From assembly GCA_012934845.2 (NCBI GenBank), contig WNNJ02002937.1, positions 106,000 through 169,999 on the forward strand: 64,000 nt of DNA, in the 5' to 3' direction. A model generated the notes under the pieces. It had not been told where the DNA came from, made no database searches, and was given only the letters and a program-made list of their open reading frames with translations. The position numbers and the translations under genes are program-made. Origin of the DNA: Pomphorhynchus laevis (lineage: Eukaryota > Acanthocephala > Palaeacanthocephala > Echinorhynchida > Pomphorhynchidae). Positions 21,071 through 33,382 of the stretch are shown piece by piece (position 1 is the first letter of the stretch; each line of letters begins with the position of its first letter).

Positions 21071-22029
21071 GATGTAATCTTTTTTCAAGACCGAAAATCT
21101 GATTTTTATGCATAAAAGATTTAAATTTAGCTTTTTTGATAGCCCAAAGCGGAAAACCACTTTTTAGTAAATTATGTGTGATAGCCTTTTCTCTTTCACA
21201 AATTAAGTGATAGTTAGAACAGATAAGCCTGCAACGTAGGTAATGTGACATGGCAGTGGAAATCAGCCAATTGGTTGAGCAACCAAAAAAGCATCGTCAA
21301 CATAACGAAAACACATGACAACTCCATCAATACTATTGACAAAAGAATTTTCCTAATTCCTCATGTATAACTTGGACAATACAGGAGCAAGAGGGTTGCT
21401 TATTGCCAATCTATCGATCTAATCCCACATTACAGATTCAAAAATAAAATTGCAACGACTGGTACACATTGTAAGGAGAGTATGCCAATCTTCATGATTA
21501 AGAAGAACATCACAAGGTGAGTTAAGTACTAGTATATCAGTTGCAATGCTTATATCATCAGAGAGCGGAACGTTAGTTTAGAGGGAGGTGATGTCAGCTG
21601 TAATCAATGAATGTTCAAGAGCGTTATGTCCACGGATCAAACGAGAAAAATAAGGTCCGTCCTTAATGTATGAGAAATGACTATCAGTTATATGAAATCG
21701 TAAAGTGGTAGCAATAAACTTTGAAATTTTATTAAAAAAAGTAGAATATGATGCTACAATAGGTCCTGCACTGTGTTGAACTTTGTGAGTTTTTGGCAAT
21801 AAGTATAAAAATCCTGTTTTCGCAGGATTTAAAAATGAACACTCATTGACACATTGCTTCAGCAAAAGATTTGATAGCAAAATAATTGATACATCAACAT
21901 GCACAAGATTCAAATATGATACAGCAGTATACACAATATTTCGACCAGATTTTGATTTCAGCAATGCGGCTGATGAGTAAAATACAAAAACGTTATTGTA
22001 AAACAAGTTGATTATTGTATAACTACCAA

Positions 22030-22720
22030 AACCGATACTAATAATTTTGCTTAATGTAGTCAGATTATAATATTACAATCTGTTTTCAAATTATTTCAAG
22101 TACCCAATTTCAGCAATAAAAAATAGTGCAATACAAATTACTGCTAAAATAATATAGAAATATAAAAATAATATAAAAGGAGTATAAAAATAAAATTTGT
22201 CAAATTTAACCTTCTATTTAATTAATTTAACTATGATTTAATGATAATAAATTATTTGAAATAATGGTATTTGAATAATTTGTAATAACCTGTTATTAAA
22301 TACTTTAATAAAAATTGAAATATTTAAATTAACAGAATATTATATATTTAATAATTATAAAATATTATATATTATATATTTTAATATCCTTTAATTACAA
22401 CCAATAAAGTTTAAAGTTACAAAAAAATTAGAAAGTCGTAATTAGCGATCAGATAATTTGTTTAACAGATTTGACAAATTTGTCAATTTTCTATCGTTTT
22501 ATTTTTAAGGGTATGGTACTACCATCGACGATGGATGTCTAGTACAAAATTTAATAACAAGTATATTGATTATTGCTTTGAAATGTACGACAAAAGCCGA
22601 GCAAAACTTACAGGACTATCTGTCTTGCCTTTACTTTATTCTGATAGACAAATTGAACTTCGGCCCTTTTTCTGTAAGATTTGACTTTTACAAGTGTTGA
22701 TTATTTTTTTTAGTTTTATC
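22030..22720. other. AT-rich stretch without a supported gene
   Basis: I see only short frames and A/T runs here. From about 22,500 the sequence becomes less biased as it approaches the exon-like ORF at 22,731. Confidence 0.5.
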
Positions 22721-22730
22721 AAAACCGACA

Positions 22731-22881
22731 ATGGATGAGATGATAAAAATTGCTTTGAATCTTATTCAATTGTTGGCCGTCGTGGTGATTGTAGTTTTTA
22801 TTATTGCTATGGATTTTTCCCTTTGGAAAATAATTATTCTACTTAACACTGCAATGAATAGAACGATTCGTGTAAAGGAAT
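22731..22881 (+). other. Exon-like ORF with a membrane segment
   Basis: An ATG opens a frame reading MDEMIKIALNLIQLLAVVVI and then FIIAM, a clear hydrophobic helix, followed by DFSLWKIIILLNTAMNRT. A consensus donor GTAAGT follows at 22,882. It may be the first coding exon of a small membrane protein gene whose remainder is unseen or lost. Not recognised. Confidence 0.35.
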
Positions 22882-23159
22882 GTAAGTTACAATTACAAAA
22901 ATGCTTACGGATAATTAGGTTCAATTAAGATTTAAAACAAGTCTTAATTGTTAAAAAGATAATAATTGTATAATAATTGCTTGTAATAATTTATTATATT
23001 AATTAAAACAATACAAAATTACAAAATAATAGGGTTACTCGCAAATGGGTCTCATAAAAACTAACAGTTTGATTGTTCGAAAATTTTTGTTTGTGTTCGT
23101 TTGAAATGCGAAAATTAAGTGTTTGTCAATAAGCGATTGAAGCTATTTTTATCAGGATG

Positions 23160-26075
23160 ATGTAGTTTTGAACGGGGCAGTCGAATACACATATATATTC
23201 CGCCCATGAGAATTAATCCAACAGATTATCGGAAGTGCTTGATTTCGCTAGCAAAGTTTGTCTTACACTTGTCTGCAAGCTTGTGCTCGATTGTCTGTAG
23301 GCAACGATTTGAATCGAAGGCGAGACCCCCTGAACTGGATACGACAAATAGTAAGAAACTGATGTGTTCAACTTCACGTACTTTTTCGTTATATTTGGAC
23401 AACTTACGTTGGACATGGTAGTTAAATGCTGACTCGGGAGATTTACCGGCGTTCGAGGGCGCATGTATATTAAAAATACAAATATCCAAGAAAGTGCGCT
23501 CTGTGTTTCCGCCAATAAGGCCATTCCAGCCAATATCTAACCGAGCATTTTTATCTCTTGTGGTTACTTGTGTTTGAAAGTCAATACCATCGTGAACTGG
23601 ATTCAGTTGTGGTTCAGTCTGAACACACGAGGCAACTTTTGTTAATGTCCTCGCAAGATAGTCTCGAATACAGTTGTGGCGAATCGAGGGTAGGAAATCA
23701 TATTTGCAGGACAGTGTGAGAGAGTATTGGGAGCGCCACATGAACACCGACGGGGAGCATTATGACGAGCTGACCATAGCGTGCAGCGATTGAGTCTTTG
23801 AAGACTTTGTTGTTTGGGATTGTCCCACTATAAGAGGATGGATAAGCTGTGAGCCAAGAGGATGATCCGCATACAGAAGCATGGTCAAGTGAATTGTGTA
23901 AGCCGTCGTTTAAATCACTGTATAATGTAGATTTGTCATGTAAGTGTCGTTCATTGTTAGATGCTGATACTTTAGCTCTGTTGTCATCTTGATTGTCTGA
24001 CGTATTTTATACGAACACGCTCTCCAAGAAACCCCGGCAAATGAAAAGCGAATTGTGATAGTTTGACGCAACTGATCGACATGGATTAATGATTCCGAGA
24101 CCACCCATTTTTACTGGTAAGTTACATATTTTCCATAGTGTACTTGGAGGGATAGAGTAGACGGACAGTAGTGTTTCGAATTTATTTCGTAGTTCACGTT
24201 CAAGACACTCAAACGAAGTAGAATCACACATCGTTGTTCTTTGAATGTGTGTCCAAGTATGCTGAAGGGATTTGGTGATACAAGTGTAATAAGTTTGTAA
24301 ATCGAACTCACCAATCTCATATAAGCGGGTGAGTCTTCTTATGATTGAAGATATTTTGCTGAAATATTGCTGCTGATAAAATCAACGTTTCCAATCGGGG
24401 CTCCAAGCAAGATAACTCCATCATTTGAGAGATTAATGCCCAAATCAGACGAAGCCTTTAATGAATTTTGCTGATTGCCATTCGTGCATAATGTATGGCA
24501 TTTTTGCGTGTTAACGTGAAAACCATATTTCGGTCCTAACTTTTGAATAAACAAGAAAGCATCTCGAACATCAGAGACCGTTCCGATAAAGCATCCGTCA
24601 TCTGCATACCAGAATTGCTGAAGATGTGGGAAAGAATCTTGAATACGGTTTAACATTGGGAGAGTAGCGGCGGCGAAAGCGGCCATGGCTAATACATCTC
24701 CTTGGGTAAATCCCTCTTGGCAATGTATCGTCTCACCGCCTATGAATAGTTCTGGATCATCACGGTATATATTGTTTAAGGTAACAGCAAGTGCAGGGTA
24801 TATTCGCGCAATATTTTTAGCGCTAGTTGACGGTTGATACGATTAAAAGCGTTATCAGCATCTATCGTCAATAAGGTATGATCAGGATTCGAGTTTAGGA
24901 TAGATCTTACCGAATGTATCACGTATTCTGTTCCGGCGCTTTGGCCGGAACAAGTTTGTAGGTTACCACAGATATATTGTAGCTGGGATTGTTAAATCCG
25001 TAGGATCGCTTTAGACATTATACGTCGACTTACATTACCAATGCCTATTGGGCGAATGTCGCTTTGTTTTCTCAGGGCAATTAGGCGACTGCAAGATAAG
25101 GATCTCATTGAATCTGCAAAGTAAGAGAATCCGGTCCGGATGGACCAGCGCCGCCTTTTATTATTTTGCTGGTGGCTGCAATCATCTATCCATCTATGTT
25201 TTCTAAGAAAGACGGGTGGAATACTGGCTCTTGATAACAGTTTTCGCTCAACTAAACGTCATCATCAATCGGTTCGGCATTTGGGTGTTTGGCGAGTAAT
25301 AAATCGTGTACTGATGTTAAGAAGTAAGATGCCTAAACCTTTAGGTTTAGGTATCTTACTTTTAGTTCATTATCTAATGATTTAATGACTGCAGTTAACC
25401 GACCAGATCGAACCTGGTTAACAAATGCCTTTTTCCAATTGTGTGGCGCACTGTTTCTGTTCTTTGAATAACGGAGACCTTGGAAAATAAGAGCTTTATC
25501 AAATAGGTCTGTTAGTTTGTCATCGAACCATAATTTCATCCTTCAGGCGAACGTTGATTTTATTGATTTGAAATCACTACAAAGAGAGCGTTGTAGGATA
25601 AGGTGCCCAAGTACAACTGCGCTCATAAAGGCATCAGATGGTGTACTTGAGTCGTTGTAAATCCGTGCTATTCTTATACAAAATCGTGAGAGTGTTGACA
25701 TTTTGTCAGGCGAAATAGATTCGGAATCCATTTTTTAACTATTTTAAAAATATAATTGATTGTGGCCTTACGATCAAAATGTATTGGGTTCGGAGAAATC
25801 AAATATATATTAACTGAATCCACATCCTGAACAATGCTAAAAGCTGAATTTGTATTGCAGGAATGTTTTTGATGATCAGTTGAGGGATCACTTTGTACGA
25901 TTGTTTGGATTAAAGCGGTTTCCGGATCAGTATAAACTGATCTGTTGGTGCAATTCAGTGCTTGACAGTTGAGACAAACTGCTTTTGATCTTGTACAGCG
26001 GCATCCTTTGCATACAGCAGCCGGACCATTACATGTGCAGCATCGTGTAAGTGTTGATGGTTGTCCTCGCGGCAT
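23160..26075 (-). pseudogene. LINE with restriction-like endonuclease (YADD family)
   Basis: Reading leftwards: N-terminal cysteine cluster (25,674-26,075, TRCCTCNGPAAVCKGCRCTR then CLNC), RT fingers (25,333-25,731), motif A (TIDADNAFNRINRQ, about 24,850), motif C (FWYADDGCFIG, 24,339-24,686), the C-terminal RT part (24,007-24,231), and a restriction-like endonuclease region at 23,226-23,747: RHNCIRDYLARTL, NARLDIGWNGL, LDICIFNIHAPSN, VREVEHISFLLFVVSSSGG. The last block matches a widespread family of R2-group-like LINE proteins. The RT core is cut by several frameshifts and stops, so the copy is dead. Confidence 0.8.
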
Positions 26076-26089
26076 TTTGTATCCAATTC

Positions 26090-28010
26090 GCTCGTATAAG
26101 TTGAGGCTCGTGGATCACAGTATATTATATATTATACTATATATTATAATATATTATATAATATATATTATATATTACACATTATATTTTGTATATATTC
26201 TTTGAAATCACCAAGACAATTTTTTAACGTGTAATAATGACTGTTCGGCTAGTATAGATCGTTGTAAGATTGTCGTATATATCGTTATAAGATCGTCGTA
26301 TATTTATCCGGATTTATTGAATGTTATTTATTGTGTGTTTGAGCTCTTAATTTTTTGTTCAGTGCTCGGCAGTTGTGTATCAATTTCGTTGTAATAGAGA
26401 TGGCTGTAATGCTTCTTACATATGATACACAATGTTTAACTTAATTGATTGTTCATGCGATACAACATAAATACAAATCAAGTGATATCCACAAATACCT
26501 ATACTACGTATTATGCAATAATTCTAATAATTATTACAATTATGTAATTGTAATAATTATGCAATTATCTAATTGGAAACACAAAGACTTTCCAAACGGC
26601 ACCTACGTAATTTTTAACAATTCCTTGTTTATATCATTTTTAATAAATCGCAATTTAAGAATATGAAATGTGTAACAGTGGTCTCTCAATCTCCAGGGAT
26701 AAAATTTTAGTAAACCGTGACTAATATCACAAATTTTATATGCAGTGTTCATTGTTTTAATTTAAAATAATGTCTTTCTTTATGATGGTTTTATAGACAT
26801 AATATGGAAAAAGGTTTTAAATAATATTAAATCATTATAATTAAAAACCTGATCAGTAATCCATTTAAATCTATCTGCAATCTATAACTTTATATTTAAT
26901 TAATTTGTCAGTCACTTTTAGATTAAAATTGTTCCTGATTATTCGGCTACAATTGATAGCCGAAATATTGAACCAAAACATTATAATATCCATTAAGATC
27001 CTTACAAGAATGAAAGCAGACATCATGTTCTTGAAATTTAGTATTATTTTAAGATAAAGAAAAAAATCATCAAACTTGATTGACGATAGAATTATTTAAT
27101 GCCGTATCAAAAAATACGTAATTTCAGTATTTCTGACAGCTTATATTAAAATAATTAGCGAAAATTTTCATGGAGGGATAATAAATAATATACTTTGTAT
27201 TAAAATATAATACTATATAATCAAATTTCATCAGAGGCAATACGTCATTAGCACGTATTTGGCCCTGTTGTCGTATTTTTAATCACAACAACATTTATTA
27301 AAAAGGATTTTTGTAAGGATTTATTAAGATCCTTACAAAAATCAAAGCAGACATTATGCACTTGAAATTTTATAAATAAAAAATTATATTAATATAATAT
27401 ATTAATATTTTATTTATATAATATTATATTAATTGATTTAACTCGATTCTTATATATCTAAACCTTCCAAACTATTTAGGCTCTCATCTAGTATTTCATA
27501 TTGTTAATTTTTTGACTAATCAAAAAATTAAATTTAATTATTTAAATTAATCACAAATTTAGATACAATTTTATGTACAATTTTATGTAAATTCGTAATC
27601 ATCCTAGTATATAAATTTAATTATTTATTAAATTTATTAATTAAATTATATTATATATTTATTTTTTTGTTTCAAAAATAAATGCTGCTGTTTATAGTCT
27701 AATTGAAATTATTTTTAAATAATTTTACTTCTAATTTTTAAAATGTGAAAATAAAATATCCCAAAATACACTTTATGATCATAAAACGGACTGTGCTATT
27801 AATGAATGAAATGATTATTTAATGACTGAGTAAGATCAACTTCATGATTAAATACTGATAAAGTTAATCTATAAATTAGTAAATTTATCTATAATTACAA
27901 ACCAATTTATTGGATAAAAAAATTAAAAAATTAAAGAAATAAATTATACAATGAGACCAGCAAGTCTTATAAGCATACTCGGCTTACAAATGTTTTCCGA
28001 TCGTATTCAA
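26090..28010. other. AT-rich region with PLE relics
   Basis: No gene is supported. It contains TA-rich runs (26,130-26,180), a palindrome around 26,520-26,560, a hammerhead-like repeat (26,860-27,050), a Naiad 3' UTR relic (27,170-27,265, plus strand) and a short repeat of the PLE N-terminus at 27,320-27,370. Confidence 0.5.
26935..26965 (+). ncRNA. Hammerhead-like core (GGCTA/TAGCC family)
   Basis: CTGATTA, hairpin GGCTA-CAATTGA-TAGCC, GAAA. The conserved G of CTGANGA is T here. A near-identical copy is at 56,937-56,967 on the minus strand, where PLE N-terminal coding follows it, so the motif sits at the 5' end of that PLE. Confidence 0.45.
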
Positions 28011-28019
28011 TGTCGAATG

Positions 28020-30010
28020 CGCTGCCCTGTTTGTCTCTGATGTTTTGTCACATATGGGAATGGACCCGTTTTGAAGCAGGACCAGCTTTTGGGTGTCCAG
28101 AATAGGGTCAGCCCGCTGTTAGAGGCATCGTCAACGGGGCTCCTGTTGCAATCGAGATGGTTACGGGCTCGGGTGTCGCCGATAACCGCTCGACATGCAT
28201 GGAAGTTCTTGCTGATAATGTTCGGTTATTCGCCGTATCCCGCTCGTTGCCTGACCCGCTGTCGCCGCCAAACTCTCGAACTTAGTGGAATCAGTAGTCA
28301 CGAATTGAGCTAATGAATATGCCCGGTGGCAGCTATTGTGCTTTACAAAATTTGAACTAAGTGTACCGCAGAAAGAGGCAAAAGCCTCGCAGAGTGTACC
28401 TAATCCGACCTCAAAACTACAGGAAGCCTTTGTCATCTATCGCTTTCCGCCATCCTTAGGTACACCAACTTATAATGCTGCAGCTGTAATCCCCTGTCAG
28501 GCTGATTCGGAATCTCAGATATGTCGCAAGGTCTCTGAAAAAGTGGAAGATGGTAACGTTTGAAGAGCTATCAGAGTAATTTGCAATGATGATTATTTGC
28601 TTCCTTGCTGTTGAGATACATCTTTAAGTTGAAGGCCGAATCATCCATCTCGAACCACAAAGCTATCACACCCACTGACAAGTCCATAGATAGGATCTTC
28701 GGTCCCAATTGTAACGGCTGCGACTATACTGTGCGCGCTGAAATCGTTACCACTTTCTTCTGCAGCTGGACCCGATAGATTGAGTCCTGCACCGCCTGTA
28801 GGACCTTGCAATATCGACAGGACCTGCCGCCGGTCGACTAATGCAATCAGTTATATTACTCTTGAAACTGTTTTTGGCGGATGAAGTTCCAGACCAAATA
28901 AAGCTGGTGGAATACGACGAATAGCCGTCGGGTTTACGATCAGGCGTCTGGGTAATAAACTGGCATGTTGCTTCTCAACGGATCTCATAGTTGAACGTAT
29001 GATGACGGTACAGCTCGATGTAGGCGTAATAATAATGCTACGCGTAATTGAAGCTGCAGTTCACGCCGCAAGTAACCGCGTAATAGTGAAACCGCGTAAT
29101 AATGAAACCGCGTAATAGTGAAACCGCGTGATAGTGTAGCCGCGTAATAGTGAAACTGGATTTCTGCAATGCGTTTAACACTATTAGTCGCGACCACGTA
29201 CTTGACAAAGTTGATCGCTTAATTCACGAGATTTACGATCTCATCTATATGTGTTACGACCGTTCCGGTCCCCTCTTCGAGAACGATGTGATTCGGTTTT
29301 GCGTAGGCTTCAAGAGCAGACTCTGGTGCACTGATATTTTGCCTGGCTACTGACGACTTTGCACAAAGCCTCATGCCAGAGCTAAATATCTGGTACCTGG
29401 ACGATTGCATCTTAGGCGGCACCTGTGAAACTTTGATCAGTGATATTAACAAGTCACGCGAACTCGGAGCGAATATCGACCTCACTATAAACACCAAAAA
29501 GTGCGAAATTATCACAGATGACGAGGATCTAGCACACTACATTGCCTCTAATCTCCCTGGCTGCAGTGTTGTTCCTCCACCACCGCAACTTCCTTAGTTG
29601 TGCCGATTGAAATCGATTATCAAACCAACGCTGCCCTAGATGATGACATTAAGAAGTTAGTCACTGTTGGTAAACGCTTCTCAGAACTAAGTAGACACAA
29701 TGCACTGTTTCTGCTGCATCATTGTTTATCTCTCCCGAATATCGGATTTTTATTGAGAAACTCACCGTTCTCCAATAGACCTAAACTAGATACATTCGAC
29801 TTGGAAATCTCAAGTTACTACAATGCATCTTGAACGTCCCGCTAAGCGACGACGCTTGGAGACAAGCGACACTACCTGTTAAACTCAGAGGGCTTGAAAT
29901 TCGTCTCTCTCATGATACTGTCAGTCGGATACTGTCGACTTCTTCTGTCGCTGGCGAGACCGACCTTCTCCTTTATATATTGGTGAATTGCCTTGTCAAT
30001 TGTTTGGGTG
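28020..30010 (+). pseudogene. LINE with RLE-type RT (YLDD family), broken
   Basis: A CPVC zinc-finger start near 28,020 and RT blocks follow: VKLDFCNAFNTISRDHV (motif A, 29,150), IWYLDDCILGG (motif C, about 29,390), FSELSRHNALFLLHHC (29,600-29,833) and LSDDAWRQATLPVKLRG (29,830-30,027). The same order and motifs are better kept in the copy at 46,978-48,830. The restriction-like endonuclease is missing because the copy stops at about 30,010. A 16-bp repeat disrupts the frame just before motif A. Confidence 0.75.
29075..29154. repeat. Minisatellite, 5 x 16 bp, inside the RT coding region
   Basis: Five head-to-tail units of ACCGCGTAATAGTGAA, the second, fourth and fifth with one to three changes. 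It lies directly before RT motif A of the LINE. As 16 is not a multiple of three, each unit shifts the frame. Confidence 0.85.
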
Positions 30011-30027
30011 AGTCTGACCAGACATAA

Positions 30028-30246
30028 ATGAATGACATAAAATTAATTAAATTCAAAGTATTTTGGACAAAGGTTACTAGCGTGTCGTTATCTGATTCGA
30101 TGAAGATGACGCATTTGAAAAAGCACAAAGACAGTTGGTGTTTTACGTTGCAAAATATCGAGAATCAAAGTCGTAGATTAAAATATGGAACTTTGATTTA
30201 TCACAAAGATAGATCAAAGAAGCTTTTATTTTCGTGTATTATTTGA
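30028..30246 (+). other. Unrecognised 72-codon ORF
   Basis: ATG follows a stop directly at the end of the broken LINE. The product (start MNDIKLIKFKVFWTKVTS; middle KKHKDSWCFTLQNIE) is basic and does not match the LINE family. Base composition is nearer the AT-rich host background. Together with the exon-like segment at 30,381-30,588 it may be part of a host gene. Weak. Confidence 0.25.
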
Positions 30247-30380
30247 ATTGATGTTTCGCTTAGACACAAAGTGTAAAAGTCTAGGTATCTTATAGTAGGC
30301 AAAATTTATTCATATAAACTATAAATAGCGCACATATCGTTCTATTAAATTAAATAAAGAATTGAATAAACATATTTTAA

Positions 30381-30588
30381 TTGGAAGAAAAACATTGCAT
30401 GTTAATCAACTTTGATGTAGATGTATCCAGAGCAAAAATATCGATCAACGGCACAGGTATAATGGCTAAAATAGCAAGTAATGCAATCAATGTAATGGAT
30501 AACCACGATGGTAGCAATGCAGAATTTCCATTGTATCAGTGCTCACCAGATGTTAGCAAACCAAATAACGAGGCTATATCAGCTATTG
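30381..30588 (+). other. Exon-like segment with a GTATGT donor
   Basis: The open reading NFDVDVSRAKISINGTGIMA ... NEAISAI ends at a consensus donor (GTATGT at 30,589). A possible AG acceptor lies at about 30,386. The composition of the peptide looks like real protein, but no family is recognised and no partner exon was found. Confidence 0.35.
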
Positions 30589-30599
30589 GTATGTTACAC

Positions 30600-31410
30600 T
30601 TTTTAAACAGTGTGTACATTATATTATATTAGAAAGCTATTTTTAATATAGTTTGACTGGAACAAAGAAGAGAAAATAATTTTTCTTTATTTGACAAAAT
30701 TTAATATTTCGATAGCTCATGCTATCATCAGGATTACAATAAATGTTTAAAAATTTCGTTTTTTACATTTATATAAAAGTAAAAGCATTCATGCACCCCG
30801 TATTTCTACTTAAAAAAAGAAAATACCGAGAAACAAAACACTAAAAATTTTCAAATATTTTAAAACAAACAAAAGAAAAAAAAACAAAATCATAAAACAA
30901 AATAAAATCAAAATCATAACATAAGTGACAAAAAAATACGAATTTAATAATAAAAACAATGTGATAGTAGAGTAATAAATTATAATTTAATCTAAACCAA
31001 AACAAAATAATAATATAATTGGAAAAAACAAACGAATTGAAAAAATTAAAATAATGTAATATTGGAATAATTAATTATAATTTAATTTAAGGTTGTAATC
31101 GAATTTATTATTAAGCATGAAATTAAGTTCTTTTTGGATAAGAAAATACTGAAAAACAAAACCTGCATACAACATAAATTGAACATTACACATTTTAAAA
31201 CAAACAAAATGAAAAAGAACAAGAAAAAACAAAATAATAAAATAAAATAAAAGCAAAACCATAAAACAAGTGATAAAAACCTACAAATTAAATAATAAAA
31301 ACAATGTAATAATAGATCAAAATTAAAATAGCAAGACGCCCCGCATGAGTCAGAAAATTTATTGAATTTTCGATTCCAGTTTGGAATCATCATCAGAAAT
31401 TGTAAGTAAC
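30600..31410 (-). repeat. PLE 3' UTR-like repeats with two hammerhead-like cores
   Basis: The minus strand matches the non-coding tail of the PLE at 35,590-35,880 (AAACAAAATAAAA-rich, ending TAAATTCGATTACAACC). Cores lie at 30,707-30,731 (CTGATGA, GATAGC-ATGA-GCTATC, GAAA) and 31,368-31,396 (CTGATGA, GATTCC-AAACT-GGAATC, GAAA). In the second, AATT-CAATA-AATT can form stem III and leave a T at the cleavage position. No gene is seen here. Confidence 0.55.
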
Positions 31411-31939
31411 TTTAATCAACAATTTTTATCTAGATCATTTCCTTTATCATTTCAATTTTGATCATTTAACATTGACCCCGAGTACCTTCTGTTTCCATGA
31501 TAATGTAATAATAGAGTAATTAATTATAATTTATTCTAAACCAAGACAAAATCTTAGACCAATGAGAAAACAAACAAATTAAAAGATTTAAATAATATTG
31601 TGAATATTGCATTTCGGCGACAAGGAATCAGCAGAAGCAGTAAAAGGACCGAAACACGAAATGTAGGCGTGGGCTCACTGCTGATGAGGTCCACCCACGC
31701 TGATTGTAGTGTACAGTGATGCTGATAGGATTCAAACAACCACAACGAGGATAATATCAAACCGACCAGTTAAGATTAAAATAATGCAATATTAAATAAT
31801 GCTGGCAGTTTCATGTCCGCACGCGTGCGCTTAGCTGCAAGCCGTCCCAAACAAAGCTACGCACATGAATCTTGCACCGAACGAATTTGTTATGCTACTT
31901 CGTCTGTAATTAGGAATTCCGCTCTGTAATAGTGAATGC

Positions 31940-32450
31940 AGGTGCATACGCAGTCTTAGAATGGCAGACAAGTTTGGTTTACACGCCTTAACCTGTCAGT
32001 TCGGCGGTTATCCATGCATTCGTCATGATGGATTGCGAGACACGATATTTCAGGCGCTTACAGTCAATTTTGCAATTACGAACCCTCAACAAAATGACTA
32101 CGTTTCCATGGCCGCCAAGATACTTGGATACGCATCAAACAAATATGCCGCATGCGTCAAGGATGGAAAATACAAGCAGAAAATGGTGGAGAGTAGGTGC
32201 AGCTTCACGGCCGCAGTTACTGGGACCGATGGAGGCTGGAACTCTCAAGGCGAAAAGTTAATTATATTCGTAGCCCGGTCAATGCATGGTGAAACAGTAT
32301 CCCATATAGCAAAGCGGCGGGCCAGCTATTCCAGCGTGTCGGTTGCATTGATGAGAGGGAACGCCAAAGCGATGCCCAAAAGCCTCGATGATTTAGAACA
32401 ACCCATAATAGAAAGTAACCTTGGTTATTGCAACGACCCAACTCCGTGAC
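31940..32450 (+). pseudogene. RLE LINE 3' fragment
   Basis: The frame at 31,961-32,449 begins KFGLHALTCQFGGYPCIRHD, the His-Cys-His knuckle that precedes the nuclease in RLE LINEs, and continues to VALMRGNAKAM near the C-terminus. The nuclease core is poorly kept. The RT part is absent. Confidence 0.6.
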
Positions 32451-33130
32451 TCAACTCTATGTGTTTCCTTATTCCGCTCGCAGTCCAAACAGAAGAGGTC
32501 ATTCGTGAGGCCGAACCACTGACAGTTCACTATTCTGTCGACAAAATCGAAACTATCACCAATAATCCACAAAACGCCTATAGCTAAAGCCTCGATGATG
32601 CTCTAATAAGAGATGGCGTATATCCGGTTTGACAGCCGCCTTCGTACTTCAACCCTTTCATTATAACGCCATTTGGATCGTCGACGTTGGAGGTCGCTGG
32701 CATCGATTGACCCCAACACGCTGCGGGCTCGTTGACGAACATTGACAACAGTGTGATCTCAGGCCTGGATCACGCTGTCAGTGCTTGTGACGGTACGACT
32801 GCCGAGTCTGGGCGTGAAGAGGACGGAAATGCGCAGGTATCCTCGTCGTGTTTCCTTCATCACGAGCTAAAGAGATTACCAAATGGCCCATTCGTGTATC
32901 CAAAAATTACCACTAATATATTCAGAAAGCATGTGTCCTTGATTATGAGCTATAATTTTAAATCAACAAGATCCGCAGAGGATGTCATTTATGCATTTAG
33001 AAAGTGTAATTAAGATATCGTTTTTTCAAAACCCACCGGAATTAGTCAACATGTTTGTGTCTCAACATTACACGGCTGTTGAGCCGTCTTTAAATACTAT
33101 TAACGGTAGACTAGCCGCTTAGGTAAAGAT
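32451..33130. other. Decayed G+C-richer sequence
   Basis: The composition is like that of the neighbouring LINE fragment. A 93-codon plus-strand frame at 32,732-33,013 shows no motif and is not called a gene. Confidence 0.35.
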
Positions 33131-33382
33131 TTCCCAGACAATCAGAGTAAAACGCATTTCGATAGAAGAAATATGTGATGAGATGGCAGACTTCATAGTG
33201 GACTCGTCCAGCACTGGAATAAACAGTTTCAAATAAGTTTCGAAGTTCGAGTGCTAGTTGATTTCGACCCACACACCAGATAATAAGGCGTTTGATTTGC
33301 TCAATTCTCATCTAACAATTGTGAAGCTCGACATTGCCTGCATTGAGCTCGCCGATGGCTTCACTACGCGAAGAAACATTGT

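Larger units (their letters stand above)
19300..22010 (-). pseudogene. Canonical PLE interrupted by a LINE
   Basis: From right to left the minus strand encodes FLYLLPKTHKVQHSAGPIV and RLIRGHNALEHS, up to motif A (ITADITSL) at 21,578-22,006, a decayed RT core with LAPALF-like sequence, then 21,051-21,251, and finally a GIY-YIG domain (AIVYKIPCKECEQIYVGQTG) at 19,482-19,766 with its C-terminus at 19,333-19,524. The RTE-like LINE at 19,731-21,070 splits it. Several frames are broken. A close relative lies at 34.0-35.1 kb. Confidence 0.8.

Noticed and set aside
20268-21160. Minus-strand frames of 89-123 codons over the RTE-like RT
   Set aside because: They are antisense to a well-supported reverse transcriptase and carry no motif.
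30028-30246. Continuation of the RLE LINE at 28-30 kb
   Set aside because: The peptide does not match the region after LPVKMSGLG in the better-kept copy at 47.8-48.3 kb.
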